A stretch of DNA of 64,000 nucleotides from Desnuesiella massiliensis (GCF_001403615.1 NZ_LN879456.1:1178001-1242000), one strand, 5' to 3'; shown: positions 8,833-17,977, numbered from the stretch's first letter. Numbers and translations: made by a program. Notes: generated by a model not told the origin, from the sequence alone.

Positions 8833-9396
8833 TCACGATATTTTTAACATAGAGCCGCATTTTTTCATAACATCCTTCGGTAATTCATCCTTTAACATCC
8901 GTTGTAGTACCTCAGGATAAATAACACCAATATTCTCAAAAAAGTTTTCAATAAGTTTTGCTCTACTTTCGCCCTGTGGCATCATAGAATAAAGAATATA
9001 CCACTCTTCTAGTGTGGTAAGGGGAATATTTTCTCCACATATACGCGTGTAATGAGGAATAGACTTTTCATCAAAGGAGTAACGATAAACCTTCCCGTGA
9101 CTATATATTATAGGGCCACTGATTACATCAATGATAATTCCTTCAGTCTGATACTGCTGAAAAAATGCTGAATCATAAAAGCAGATTTTTTCTTTCTGTG
9201 TTCTGATACCCAAATCTGAAAGAAGCATATTCACTTTTCTAATGTCTTTTTCTGCAATGATGATGCTTATTTTATTATACTCCTCTACTAATTCATAACA
9301 CCATAGCAGCATAGAATCACCCACACCCCATAAAATGTTCTCCTGATTTAATAGTTTTGCTATCTTTAATAATACAGTCTCTAAATTTGTTTTCAT
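8833..9396 (-). CDS. Nucleotidyltransferase-fold protein, divergent
   Basis: About 187 aa. The pattern LWGVGDSMLLWCYELV...ISIIIAEKDIRKVNMLLSDLG, followed by GIIIDVISGP, resembles the fold of stand-alone nucleotidyltransferases of the aminoglycoside or AbiEii type. The canonical GS and DxD metal residues are not clearly present (GVGDS; IIIAEKD), so activity is doubtful. Start 9396 is favoured by GAGGG upstream; the frame stays open to 9456. Its upstream sequence and its downstream hairpin are both repeated at 11041-11190 without the gene between them. Confidence 0.5.
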   Translation of the reverse strand: MKTNLETVLLKIAKLLNQENILWGVGDSMLLWCYELVEEYNKISIIIAEKDIRKVNMLLSDLGIRTQKEKICFYDSAFFQQYQTEGIIIDVISGPIIYSHGKVYRYSFDEKSIPHYTRICGENIPLTTLEEWYILYSMMPQGESRAKLIENFFENIGVIYPEVLQRMLKDELPKDVMKKCGSMLKIS

Positions 9397-9548
9397 CTTC
9401 ATCACCCTCTTTCTAACTTCCATTTTATCACTGTGATTCTGGAGTAAATATGACATATGTCATAATAAGGAAAAGAAGTTAATAGGAGCACAGCTTCTAA
9501 ACATATTGCATATGATAATGTTGTAAACCTGTGAAAGGAATGAAAAAT

Positions 9549-10196
9549 ATGTATAAAAAATATCCATGCCCTTATTGCTTTAACACACCAATGCATACTA
9601 TGAGAAATATGTACAATACTTGCGAAATGTATCCATGTCCCTATTGTTTTAATCCTCCTATGTACAACTTAGACTTTTCTGAGCAATTTACTAATCGGTA
9701 TATTCCTTTTACTGATGAAATGAATCATTATTTAAATTTTAATTTTTCGCAATCAATAAAGAATGATGATTTAAATAGATTAAAGGATTATGGTCCAGAA
9801 CCTTTTGTTATAAATATTGAAGAAGCAACTAAGCAAAATAATACTTATCGAACCGCATTATGGACCGGAGAGAATTTGCAAGTTACCTTGATGAGCATCA
9901 ATGTTGGAGAAGATATAGGTTTAGAAATTCACCCAGATGTGGATCAATTTATACGTATTGAGGAAGGTGAAGGGATTGTTAAAATGGGCGATAGGAAGAA
10001 TATGCTAGATTATCAGAAGAATATCTATGATAATTTTGCTATTATGATACCTGCTGGCAAATGGCATAATATAATCAATACAGGTAATACCCCGCTCAAA
10101 TTATACTCCATTTATGCACCACCCCATCACCCACATGGTACAGTTCATAAAACTAAAGCAATGGCGCAAGCTGCTGAAGAGAGCTCTTCCCAATAA
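9549..10196 (+). CDS. Cupin protein with duplicated CPYCFN N-terminus
   Basis: About 215 aa. The C-terminal two thirds is a cupin with the metal-binding patterns EIHPDVDQFIRIEEGEG and PAGKWHNIINTG. The N-terminus carries two copies of a YPCPYCFN-x-PM motif about 24 residues apart, giving paired CxxC units that could bind zinc or iron. This cysteine extension is unusual for a cupin. The start is uncertain: GTG 9531 and ATG 9540 also lie in frame, but GAAAGGA is best spaced for 9549. A strong terminator follows. Confidence 0.75.
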   Translation: MYKKYPCPYCFNTPMHTMRNMYNTCEMYPCPYCFNPPMYNLDFSEQFTNRYIPFTDEMNHYLNFNFSQSIKNDDLNRLKDYGPEPFVINIEEATKQNNTYRTALWTGENLQVTLMSINVGEDIGLEIHPDVDQFIRIEEGEGIVKMGDRKNMLDYQKNIYDNFAIMIPAGKWHNIINTGNTPLKLYSIYAPPHHPHGTVHKTKAMAQAAEESSSQ

Positions 10197-10227
10197 TATA
10201 AAAAGTAATTTTGAAAAAATTCTATAA

Positions 10228-10272
10228 AAACAGCTTTCTAGGATAGAATTAGATTCTCCTAGAAAGCTGTTT
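10228..10272 (+). terminator. Intrinsic terminator after the cupin gene
   Basis: Perfect 16-bp stem AAACAGCTTTCTAGGA/TCCTAGAAAGCTGTTT. T-rich sequence on the minus-strand side suggests it also works for the convergent remnant at 10323. Confidence 0.75.
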
Positions 10273-10322
10273 AAGGTGGTCTGCTGTACTATTTACTATT
10301 GGCAAAATAGACTTATGATTTA

Positions 10323-10787
10323 TCAAATTTCTAGACAATTACGCCCTTTCCCTTTAGCCATATAAAGTTTTTCATCTGCAACTTTTATTATTTCTTCTGG
10401 ACTATTAAAGGTATTATTATATTCTGTAATTCCTGCAAAATATTCTCTCTTCATCCTTGTAGCACCTTGGTTGTCAATAAAATAATAGGACCAAAATTCA
10501 TCTTCTGTTACTTTTATATCAGAATTATAAAGCTTCATAAATTCCTTTTCAAAAATCTTCAAATTATCTTCAGCTAGTTTAAAAATCTCACTATCGATTC
10601 TGACTCTTTCCGAAACGTAAGCACGTAATTCTTCTAACTGTTTATTCTTCTCGCTTTCATAAACACTTATATAAGAAATAAACGCTATAATAGATACTAT
10701 ACTTATAGATATGTAAAAAATTTTCAAAAGTATCTCATTTATTAAAGAGAGGTTCCTATTTTTTAAATTTATCTTCACTGCTTTCAC
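10323..10787 (-). pseudogene. Diguanylate cyclase with internal deletion (GGDEF remnant)
   Basis: The N-terminus has a transmembrane helix (ILLKIFYISISIVSIIAFISYI) and the start of an extracytoplasmic sensor (to about residue 115). It then jumps directly into the last ~40 residues of a GGDEF domain (GITEYNNTFNSPEEIIKVAD and EKLYMAKGKGRN). The whole catalytic core including GG(D/E)EF is missing and the reading frame was kept, so an in-frame deletion of several hundred codons is inferred. It cannot be a cyclase. Listed as a pseudogene; expression of the truncated sensor is possible. Confidence 0.75.
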
Positions 10788-11040
10788 ACTATCACCCTCA
10801 TAATTTTCAGCATTTATACCGTTTGTAAAAAAAATATAATTATTATGTTTTTTAGGTAATACACAAGTTTATAAATGTAAATAGATTTTATAAACTACAT
10901 TATAGCATTTATTAGAATAACTATAAATGAATCTACTCTTTTAAAAACAAAGCTCTCTGTAAAATGTAAAAAACATTTCCCTGTAAATATCTATAACTCA
11001 TTTGTTTCATATTTTCATGTTAAGAAATATCACCATAACA

Positions 11041-11190
11041 ATAAAACACCGCCAATCCACATATGTTTGGTATTAGCGGTGTTTCTAATAAATCTTAAAT
11101 AGCCTATATGCATGGGCAATGATTTAATTTTATCACTGTAATGCTGGGATAAATATGACATATGTCTTAATAAGGAAAAGAAGAAGATAG
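11041..11190. repeat. Diverged copy 2 of the flanks of gene 8833-9396
   Basis: The first part (hairpin AAACACCGC...GCGGTGTTT at 11044-11083 plus AATCTTAAAT and ATGCAT) matches 8703-8785. The second part (TTTATCACTGT, then AATATGACATATGTC and AATAAGGAAAAGAAG) matches 9420-9477. The two parts are adjacent here, whereas at copy 1 the ~600-bp gene separates them. This is a footprint of gene loss from, or insertion into, a duplicated segment. The rest of 10788-11231 shows no gene. Confidence 0.65.
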
Positions 11191-11231
11191 TGAAAATCTC
11201 ACATTTAATCTTTTATTTTGCAGAAATAAAG

Positions 11232-13478
11232 TTAATAACTTCCTTCCAGTAAAGCTGTAATTTTGCCGGAATAGTATATGCATAAAATATGAAGCGCTCT
11301 GGTACAAGCGGTATAAAGCAGCAACCGTTCCTCCTCACAGCAGTACTTTTCATTTCCTGCATTATATATAATTACTACGTCAAATTCTAATCCTTTAGCA
11401 AGATAAGCTGGGATTACTAAGGTATCACTTACATATTCATCATCATCCTTCATTATAGCTTTAACATGAACCTTGTCTTTTAAATAATTGTATACCTCAC
11501 CTGCTTCCTTTACAGTCCTTGTTATGATTCCAATGGATTTGTATCCTTTCTCTTTATACATTTTTATATCCTCAATAAGTCTTTCCTTTATAACTCCTTC
11601 GTTTGGAAATCCCACGAGTAAAGGCTCATCTCCACTTCTTTCTACACATTCATCCATAGTCTCCCTATTAAGCAGTCTCCTTGAAAACATGGTAATTTCC
11701 ATTGTAGATCTATAGCTTTTGGTTAAATTTATTATGCAGGTATTATCTCCTTGGAATATATGGGAAATATTATTATAATCTCTAAGGCTCATGAATGGAT
11801 TGATGGATTGATTGAGATCACCTAACATAGTTATATTCGCATGATTGAAAAGCTGATAAAAGATTTCATACTGCAGCGGTGTATAGTCCTGAGCCTCATC
11901 AACAATCACATATTTTATTTCTGAAGTTTTTGGAATATCTCCAAATGTACTTTTTAGATATAAAAGAGGAGGCTGATCCTCATAATTTAGCTTTTTAGCC
12001 TTGAGGTTTTCTAAAGTATAGTTTTTGATTTCATCAATTTCCTTCTCACAGTATTCAGTATTTAGACTTTTAGAAAAAAGCTCTAGATTCTCAAAAAGCT
12101 TTTTATAAATATCCAACAAATCAAATCCTGTCACTCTATCAATTTCATAATATATGTCCTTCATTTCATCCTTTACAATAGCTATGCTGTGCTCCATAAT
12201 TTCTACTTTATCTATATAAGAGCCTGAATCTCTAAGTTCACTTGCTACTTCTTCTACTCGACGCTTTTCATAAGGTTCTATAAGAAACAAAACTCTTTCT
12301 CTTATCTTTTGAAGTCTTCTTTTCAGAGGAAGTTGTATATAATCTTTAAAAAACAATTCTTGTAGATCGTTGCAGGAAACTATTAGCCTGTCTCTGAAAA
12401 TAATATCTTTAAAGTTTCTGTCCATTTTTTCTACATAGGTTACATATTGTTTTAACATATCTATAAATTCCATAGAAGACTTAAATTTTATATTGTTAAT
12501 TCTCTTTTTATAGGTTGCTTCCTTCTTTGAGCCCAGAATATATTCCATCATTTCACAGTAGTCTTCCTTAATAAATCCACTGCCTAAGGCCTTATGCATA
12601 TATTCCTTAAATGTTGTCTGGCACATATTATCTTCTCCAAGTTCCGGTAATACATTTGAAATATAATCGTTAAAAATTTCATTAGGGGAGAATATTACTA
12701 TATTTTGGGGTGTTATTTTATCTCTATGCTTATATAAGAGATAAGCAATTCTATGAAGAGCAACGGAGGTTTTCCCGCTTCCAGCAGGGCCCTGAACTAT
12801 CAAATTTTTGTACTCCTCATTACGAATTACTTTATTCTGCTCTCTTTGAATGGTTGTCACTATAGCCTTCATTTTGCTATCAGTACTTTTACTTAGGATA
12901 TCCTGAAGCATTTCGTCGTCTATCTTAAGATTGCTGTCAAACATATACGCAATTTCACCATTATTAATTTTGTACTGTCTTTTTAGCATAAGTTTTCCAT
13001 CAATAATTCCTTCAGGGCATTCATAGCTGGCTTTTCCAATTTCGTAATCATAGAACATGCTGGAAATCGGTGCTCTCCAATCATATATGAGGAAATCATA
13101 ATTATCATTAATGAGATTTGAAACTCCGATATAGCACTTCTCTACTTTGTCCTCTCCCTTTTCAAGAAAATCGATTCTTCCGAAATAAGGTGATAAAAGC
13201 ATCTTCTCATATTTCTCTTGAAGTTTTCTAGTTAACTCATGGTTTCTCTTTTGCATTTTCATGCTATTGATAAATCCCAGAAAATCTACAATCTGCTCAA
13301 GCCCATTGGTTATTGAGACCGATCCTATGTCCTGCCATAGCTCCCTTTGGGTCTCAAGAGCATTATTTTTAAATTTTTCCTTAAAATCACGTTTTTCATT
13401 TAACTGTTTCTGCGCCTCTTTAAGCGCAGCTTGCAGCCATTCATTTTCAAGTTTCCATTCAAAATCATTCTTGTTCAC
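11232..13478 (-). CDS. helD: HelD-like RNA polymerase-recycling ATPase (UvrD/Rep-type)
   Basis: A 748-aa SF1 helicase-like protein with Walker A GPAGSGKTSVALHR near residue 230, Walker B YVIVDEAQDYTP near 500, and a C-terminal motif LEFDVVIIYNA. The N-terminal coiled coil (about 1-120) is typical of Gram-positive HelD, which inserts arms into RNA polymerase and releases stalled complexes from DNA. Length fits class I HelD. The start is a GTG with GGAGGGG upstream. Transcribed alone. Confidence 0.88.
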   Translation of the reverse strand: MNKNDFEWKLENEWLQAALKEAQKQLNEKRDFKEKFKNNALETQRELWQDIGSVSITNGLEQIVDFLGFINSMKMQKRNHELTRKLQEKYEKMLLSPYFGRIDFLEKGEDKVEKCYIGVSNLINDNYDFLIYDWRAPISSMFYDYEIGKASYECPEGIIDGKLMLKRQYKINNGEIAYMFDSNLKIDDEMLQDILSKSTDSKMKAIVTTIQREQNKVIRNEEYKNLIVQGPAGSGKTSVALHRIAYLLYKHRDKITPQNIVIFSPNEIFNDYISNVLPELGEDNMCQTTFKEYMHKALGSGFIKEDYCEMMEYILGSKKEATYKKRINNIKFKSSMEFIDMLKQYVTYVEKMDRNFKDIIFRDRLIVSCNDLQELFFKDYIQLPLKRRLQKIRERVLFLIEPYEKRRVEEVASELRDSGSYIDKVEIMEHSIAIVKDEMKDIYYEIDRVTGFDLLDIYKKLFENLELFSKSLNTEYCEKEIDEIKNYTLENLKAKKLNYEDQPPLLYLKSTFGDIPKTSEIKYVIVDEAQDYTPLQYEIFYQLFNHANITMLGDLNQSINPFMSLRDYNNISHIFQGDNTCIINLTKSYRSTMEITMFSRRLLNRETMDECVERSGDEPLLVGFPNEGVIKERLIEDIKMYKEKGYKSIGIITRTVKEAGEVYNYLKDKVHVKAIMKDDDEYVSDTLVIPAYLAKGLEFDVVIIYNAGNEKYCCEEERLLLYTACTRALHILCIYYSGKITALLEGSY

Positions 13479-13529
13479 AATATCCCCTCCTACTAATAAA
13501 TAATTCGATAGGATTTTTCCAAAAACCTA

Positions 13530-13558
13530 TTGACATTGCTTTTCAAAAGTTGTATAAT
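13530..13558 (+). promoter_or_regulatory. Consensus sigma-A promoter
   Basis: TTGACA (13530-13535), exactly 17 bp, TATAAT (13553-13558): a full consensus match on the plus strand. The only thing downstream before a terminator is a 13-codon ORF. Confidence 0.85.
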
Positions 13559-13598
13559 ATAATTGAGATAATATAGTATATTATATTTAAGGAAGGCA

Positions 13599-13640
13599 AT
13601 GTATTATTATACTATCATTTTTATTCTATTGTGTCAATAA
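13599..13640 (+). CDS. 13-codon hydrophobic mini-ORF on a short transcript
   Basis: ATG at 13599 with AAGGAAGG upstream; the product is MYYYTIIFILLCQ. It lies between a perfect promoter and a strong terminator, so a transcript of roughly 110 nt is expected. The peptide could be membrane-seeking, or the RNA itself may be the product and the ORF incidental. No known family is recognised. Confidence 0.4.
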   Translation: MYYYTIIFILLCQ

Positions 13641-13641
13641 T

Positions 13642-13674
13642 AAAAGACATTTGTTGTTATGCAAATGTCTTTTT
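13642..13674 (+). terminator. Intrinsic terminator of the mini-transcript
   Basis: AAAAGACATTTG/CAAATGTCTTTT stem with an 8-base loop and T run. It is also positioned to end the minus-strand DUF1003 transcript. Confidence 0.85.
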
Positions 13675-13728
13675 ATAATATATTTCATTGTGATAGATAT
13701 ATTGCTTACATCCCTTAGGAAATTACTA

Positions 13729-14295
13729 TTAACTACTCCTATTCCTCAATTCTTCTATTATTTTCAATAGTATTTCTTGATTTCTCTTATTCTCTTCGCA
13801 TTGTTCCATTAATATATCAATTTTATGGTGCAAATCTTCTATTATAATTTCAGACTTTAGGTTAATAAGGTAGTCATTTGCAGCAGTTAATCTATCTTTT
13901 TCGGTTTGACGGTTTTGTGACATCATTATAATTGGAGCTTGAATGGCAGCAAGGCATGACAACACCAGATTCAAAAGTATAAATGGATAGGGATCAAATG
14001 CTTTAGTCTTTAATATCACAGCATTCAAAATAATCCAACTTGCTAAGGTCAAGGAAAAAGTGATTATAAAAGGCCAACTTCCACCAAATGCTGCTATTTT
14101 ATCAGCAGCCCTTTGACCTAATGTTAAATTCTCATCATGTGTACTATTTATATTCTCAGAAACCTTACCACTAATAAGTTCATGAAGTAACTCTTCATCA
14201 ATATTACTGCCTTTTAAATCCTTATCTTTTTCTAATATTTCTCGAACTAATTCTTCTTTGCTGGGGGTTGAGCCTATTAAATCCTTGCTCTCCAT
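13729..14295 (-). CDS. DUF1003 membrane protein
   Basis: 188 aa. The DUF1003 core starts with GQRAADKIAAFGGSWPFI, followed by two transmembrane helices (about residues 80-100 and 112-132) and the conserved APIIMMSQNRQTEKDR segment. A C-terminal coiled coil follows (about 150-185). The N-terminal ~65 residues are soluble and acidic. Members sit in the cytoplasmic membrane; function is unknown. Good GAGGAG site upstream. Confidence 0.88.
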   Translation of the reverse strand: MESKDLIGSTPSKEELVREILEKDKDLKGSNIDEELLHELISGKVSENINSTHDENLTLGQRAADKIAAFGGSWPFIITFSLTLASWIILNAVILKTKAFDPYPFILLNLVLSCLAAIQAPIIMMSQNRQTEKDRLTAANDYLINLKSEIIIEDLHHKIDILMEQCEENKRNQEILLKIIEELRNRSS

Positions 14296-14418
14296 TAATA
14301 ATCACTCCTCTTTTTTGCTATAATTAAATTTAAATAACAACATGAAAATTATAGCAAATAACTATAAAAAATTGTACACCCTTTAATATTTTTTGTTTTT
14401 TAAAATGTTGCATGATAA

Positions 14419-14457
14419 AAGGAGCCGCTTCACTAATTTCTTAGCACAACAGCCCTT
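14419..14457 (-). terminator. Imperfect terminator downstream of the GH4 gene
   Basis: On the minus strand, GGGCTGTTGTGCTAA and TTAGTGAAGCGGCTCC form an imperfect stem followed by TTTTAT. A related hairpin (GTACTAAGAGATTAGTGC) occurs at 26709-26747, so this is a recurring terminator type in the genome. Confidence 0.55.
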
Positions 14458-14476
14458 CCCTTCATAATCTTCGATT

Positions 14477-15802
14477 TTATTTTATATGTTTGAATTGAGG
14501 CAGGTAGTCTTTATTTGCTTCGAACATTTCATCAACCATCTGTTTTATTTCTGATAAGGAAAGCACAGCAGATGTTAATGGATCAAAGCAAACGGCATGG
14601 AAAACCTTTCTTGGATCTCCTGTAATAGCTCCCTCAACTGCGAGTTCTTCACACCTTGCGCTGGTATTAACCAATATGGCCAATTGTTCCGGTAGTGAGC
14701 CTACATGCATAGGGTCAAGCCCTCTCTTTGACGCCAGAACAGGTACTTCAACACAACAGCCTAAAGGAAGATTGTCTATAAGTCCAAAATTGCGTACATT
14801 TCCATTGAATTCATATAGTGAACCGTCGCCTATAGTTGCGTTAAAGATATATGCTGCGTATTCATGGCCCCTGGTTAGATCAATATCATCCTTCTGTAGC
14901 CATTCATTAATTTCATCCTTCCAGCTATCTTCTCTTCTTAAATATTCATCAAGTATATATCCATACTTTCCGGGATTCCAGCCAGTACCGTTAATACAGT
15001 ATTTTTCTATCAAATCAGTCCTTTTTCTAAACCATGCGTTATATTCGGAATTATGCCCGCTGGATTCAGTGACATAATAATCTAGGTTTAAGAACATTTC
15101 ATTACGAACAATTTCTTCATTATATATTTCAGTTTTTTTCATTGCTTCCCTTATTAATGGATAGGCATCCTGTCCATTCCACTTATAGTCTAAATAGAAG
15201 GCTTGATGATTAATGCCGGCGCATAGATATGTGATTTCACTCACAGGAGCTCCGATCCATCTTGCAAGCATTTCTGCAGTGCCTTGAACACTATGACATA
15301 ATCCGGTAACTTTAATTTTCTCAAATTGTCCCTGCATTGCTCTGCATAACATTGCCATGGGATTTGTATAATTTAAAAATACTGCATCTGGGCAATACTT
15401 TTCAATATCCTTGCATATTTCCAGCATAACTGGAATAGTTCTTAAAGCTCTAAAAATACCTGATGGTCCTCTGGTATCACCAACATTAATATCCACACCA
15501 TATTTTTTAGGAATTTCAATGTCATGCCTCCAAACATTGACTCCCCCAGCAAGTATTGTGCAAACAACTCCATCTGCCCCCTCTAAAGCTTCTGCACGGT
15601 TTGTTGTCGAGATAACCTTCGCCTGGTATTTTCCCTTTTCAATAATTTTTGTTACTGCTTTTGTAATTGCTGATAATCTTTCCTCATCAATATCCATTAA
15701 AGCTATTGTGCAATCAGAAAGAGCAGGAAAAGTAAGAATATCCTTAACTAATGTTCTTGTGAAACCAAAGCTTCCAGCGCCTATGAAAGTAATTTTTTTC
15801 AT
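14477..15802 (-). CDS. GH4 alpha-glucosidase/alpha-galactosidase (NAD-dependent)
   Basis: About 441 aa. It begins with the Rossmann motif KITFIGAGSFGFTRTLV. GH4 landmarks follow: the NYTNPM block, the metal-site Cys/His motif GLCHSVQGT and AGINHQAF. GH4 enzymes use NAD+ and Mn2+ in an oxidation-elimination mechanism on alpha-glycosides such as melibiose or alpha-galacturonides. The exact sugar is undecided. Start 15802 follows AGGGGTGATGGT; the frame is open to 15829. The divergent AraC gene is the likely regulator. No transporter is adjacent. Confidence 0.88.
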   Translation of the reverse strand: MKKITFIGAGSFGFTRTLVKDILTFPALSDCTIALMDIDEERLSAITKAVTKIIEKGKYQAKVISTTNRAEALEGADGVVCTILAGGVNVWRHDIEIPKKYGVDINVGDTRGPSGIFRALRTIPVMLEICKDIEKYCPDAVFLNYTNPMAMLCRAMQGQFEKIKVTGLCHSVQGTAEMLARWIGAPVSEITYLCAGINHQAFYLDYKWNGQDAYPLIREAMKKTEIYNEEIVRNEMFLNLDYYVTESSGHNSEYNAWFRKRTDLIEKYCINGTGWNPGKYGYILDEYLRREDSWKDEINEWLQKDDIDLTRGHEYAAYIFNATIGDGSLYEFNGNVRNFGLIDNLPLGCCVEVPVLASKRGLDPMHVGSLPEQLAILVNTSARCEELAVEGAITGDPRKVFHAVCFDPLTSAVLSLSEIKQMVDEMFEANKDYLPQFKHIK

Positions 15803-15909
15803 ACCATCACCCCTGTTAATATGTCCCATTGTAAATCTCCCATATAAAGGTTGATTTAATTTACATCTTTAATTTTATAGCTTTTTATATCTGTGGTAAA
15901 TGGACTATA

Positions 15910-15940
15910 GTCGTTATCTTATGTTATAATGTCGTTAATC
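15910..15940. promoter_or_regulatory. Direct repeat, probable AraC operator
   Basis: GTCGTTATC (15910) and GTCGTTAATC (15931) are 21 bp apart, two helical turns, between the divergent GH4 and AraC genes. This is the layout of AraC-family direct-repeat half-sites. A TATAAT lies between them. Confidence 0.55.
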
Positions 15941-15965
15941 TAAATTGATAATAAGGGGAACTATC

Positions 15966-16799
15966 ATGATTGATAAAATATTAATACCGTTTGTAACAAA
16001 ATCAGGCTTTAATAATGAATTAGTACCCTACTATTGTGGTATACAGCATTGCACCGCTGGCCATAGCTGGGGTCCTGGCATCAGAGACCATTTTTTGATA
16101 CACTATATTATAGATGGTTTTGGTACATTTAAAATAAATAATAAGGAATACCACCTTGAAAAGGATCAATTATTTCTTACTTGTCCTAATGTAATAAATT
16201 CCTACCAGGCTGATGAATCAAATCCTTGGTCTTACCTATGGATAGGCTTTTACGGACTTAAGGCAGAATATTTTTTAAGGCGCTCCGGCCTCTCCCTGGA
16301 AAATCCCGTTATCAGCTATAACAAGGATAATTTACTTTTTAATTGCATTTCTGAAATGCTTACCTGTAAAGAAAATAAGAGATCAGGAGATTTAAAATTC
16401 ACAGGACTCCTTTACGACTTTCTAGCCCTGCTGATAGAAAGCAATAATGATCAAAGAGGAGTAGAAGATACTAAGAGTAGAAAAGAACAGCACTTTCAAA
16501 AAGCTCTTGAATTTATATGTATGAACTATTCCCGCAAAATAAGTATATCAGGTATTGCTAAATATGTTGGCATTGACAGAAAGTATCTTCATTACATATT
16601 TAAAACTCACTCCGGTATGTCACCTCAAGAGTATCTGATAAACTATAGAATACAAAGAGCCTGCAATCTATTGGACGATAAGTCACTGACCATAGGCCAG
16701 GTATCTCATTCCTGCGGATATCCAGACCCTCTTCTTTTCTCCAAGATATTTAAAAAAATTAAGGGTGTATCGCCGACTGAATATAAGAAAAATATTTAA
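15966..16799 (+). CDS. AraC-family transcriptional regulator
   Basis: About 277 aa. The N-terminal cupin sensor runs YIIDGFGTFKINNKEYHLEK through the typical NPWSYLWIGFYG segment. The C-terminal double HTH includes GIAKYVGIDRKYLHYIFK and IGQVSHSCGYPDPLLFSKIF. Start 15966 is chosen for AAGGGGA upstream over the TTG at 15945. It probably activates the divergent GH4 gene in response to its sugar. Confidence 0.88.
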   Translation: MIDKILIPFVTKSGFNNELVPYYCGIQHCTAGHSWGPGIRDHFLIHYIIDGFGTFKINNKEYHLEKDQLFLTCPNVINSYQADESNPWSYLWIGFYGLKAEYFLRRSGLSLENPVISYNKDNLLFNCISEMLTCKENKRSGDLKFTGLLYDFLALLIESNNDQRGVEDTKSRKEQHFQKALEFICMNYSRKISISGIAKYVGIDRKYLHYIFKTHSGMSPQEYLINYRIQRACNLLDDKSLTIGQVSHSCGYPDPLLFSKIFKKIKGVSPTEYKKNI

Positions 16800-16886
16800 T
16801 TTCCATGGAACTCTAATGTCATTTGCTGATTTTATTGAAACATCCCTCTCCTGCCTTCGCTCTATATCATCTGCAACAGATTTTCT

Positions 16887-17060
16887 TCAAACTTTACAAG
16901 TATAATCTTGTTCCTCTCTTTCTTCCCCATGCCATAGTTTTTGTTTACTGATAGAACCTATAGGTCTTAAGTTTGATTTATCACTAGGGCCTACAGGCGC
17001 TAAATTTTCTTTAAAACTAAAGCCTGCAGATCCTAATTTATTATGCCAATAATTTTCCTT
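16887..17060 (-). pseudogene. 57-codon coding remnant with GPSDKS motif, copy 1
   Basis: An open frame with no plausible start encodes LGSAGFSFKENLAPVGPSDK followed by SNLRPIGS and KQKLWHGEE. It matches, residue by residue, a second remnant at 26809-26979, including the GPSDKS and QKLW-GEE motifs, so both descend from one protein-coding sequence. The parent protein is not recognised. The gap 16800-17173 holds nothing else that I can identify. Confidence 0.5.
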
Positions 17061-17173
17061 CTAAATAAGAATAATTTAAATATTCTGGAGTACTATAGTA
17101 TACTGATGAAATTATCTGCATAAGACCTATACTTATTTTTCATATACAAACTTATGCTAATTACAACAGTTTT

Positions 17174-17956
17174 TTATTTACTGTGTAAACAGCGCATCTC
17201 TTTATGACAATAGCACATAATTGCTTCATAAAGGAAATTACTCAAATCCTTATCACTGAATTGATTTAAGTACTTTTTAAATCTGCTATCAGATTTATAT
17301 GTATTTGCAATACATTCTAGTATATCTGTATCACAAGCCATATATTTTTCTAAGAGACTTTTCCATTCCGCAATTAATTTTTGAACCTCATTAGATGAAG
17401 GAGATTCATTAATATGTTTTGCTAAACTATTAAATATTTTTTCCATGTTTTTTCCAAACTCATAATATAAGTCTGCTTTTTCATTGTCAGATAATTTTTC
17501 TAGTTTTCTCTCATATTCTTTGTATTTCTCTGTTTCACCATACAATATTTTGGCTTCACGGTCATACTGTTCCTGTAATGGTGGAACTGTTGAATTTTTA
17601 AATATATTCAAATTAAATAACTCTTTACCCGAAAGGTAATCTTCTAATGCATTAATAATTGTTCCTAATCGCCGTTGCTTTAAAATTAAAGTTTGGTAAT
17701 GTGTTTCTAATTTTTTATGTTGTTCTTGTTTTGAAAGTTGCATAATATCCGATATTTCTTTTAAAGTTAAATCCATCTCCCTAAAAAACAAAATCATTTG
17801 AAGGTTTTCTAAATCATTTCTATCATAACCTCTATAACCATTTTCCGACTTATGACTTGGCTTTAATAGATTTATTTTATCATAGTAATGTAATGTTCTT
17901 GGAGTTATTCCTGTTATCTGAACAATGTCTTTAACGGTAAAAAATAGTTTCTTCAT
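17174..17956 (-). CDS. MerR-family regulator with TipAS-like domain
   Basis: 260 aa: an N-terminal MerR HTH (FTVKDIVQITGITPRTLHYY), a coiled-coil dimer helix (about 75-115) and a C-terminal TipAS-like domain (YGETEKYKEYERKLEKLSD to the end). TipAS domains bind thiopeptide antibiotics or other multidrug ligands, and MerR proteins activate promoters with over-long spacers. Such a promoter lies at 18596-18626 upstream of the flavodoxin gene, 21 bases ahead of this one, so the pair forms an autoactivated operon. Confidence 0.88.
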   Translation of the reverse strand: MKKLFFTVKDIVQITGITPRTLHYYDKINLLKPSHKSENGYRGYDRNDLENLQMILFFREMDLTLKEISDIMQLSKQEQHKKLETHYQTLILKQRRLGTIINALEDYLSGKELFNLNIFKNSTVPPLQEQYDREAKILYGETEKYKEYERKLEKLSDNEKADLYYEFGKNMEKIFNSLAKHINESPSSNEVQKLIAEWKSLLEKYMACDTDILECIANTYKSDSRFKKYLNQFSDKDLSNFLYEAIMCYCHKEMRCLHSK

Positions 17957-17977
17957 TCCACAATCCTTATCTCCTGT

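Noticed and set aside
9402..9596. 64-codon minus-strand frame with CIRAWIFFIHIFHSFHRF
   Set aside because: Antisense to the cupin start and overlapping the promoter region; no supporting signals.
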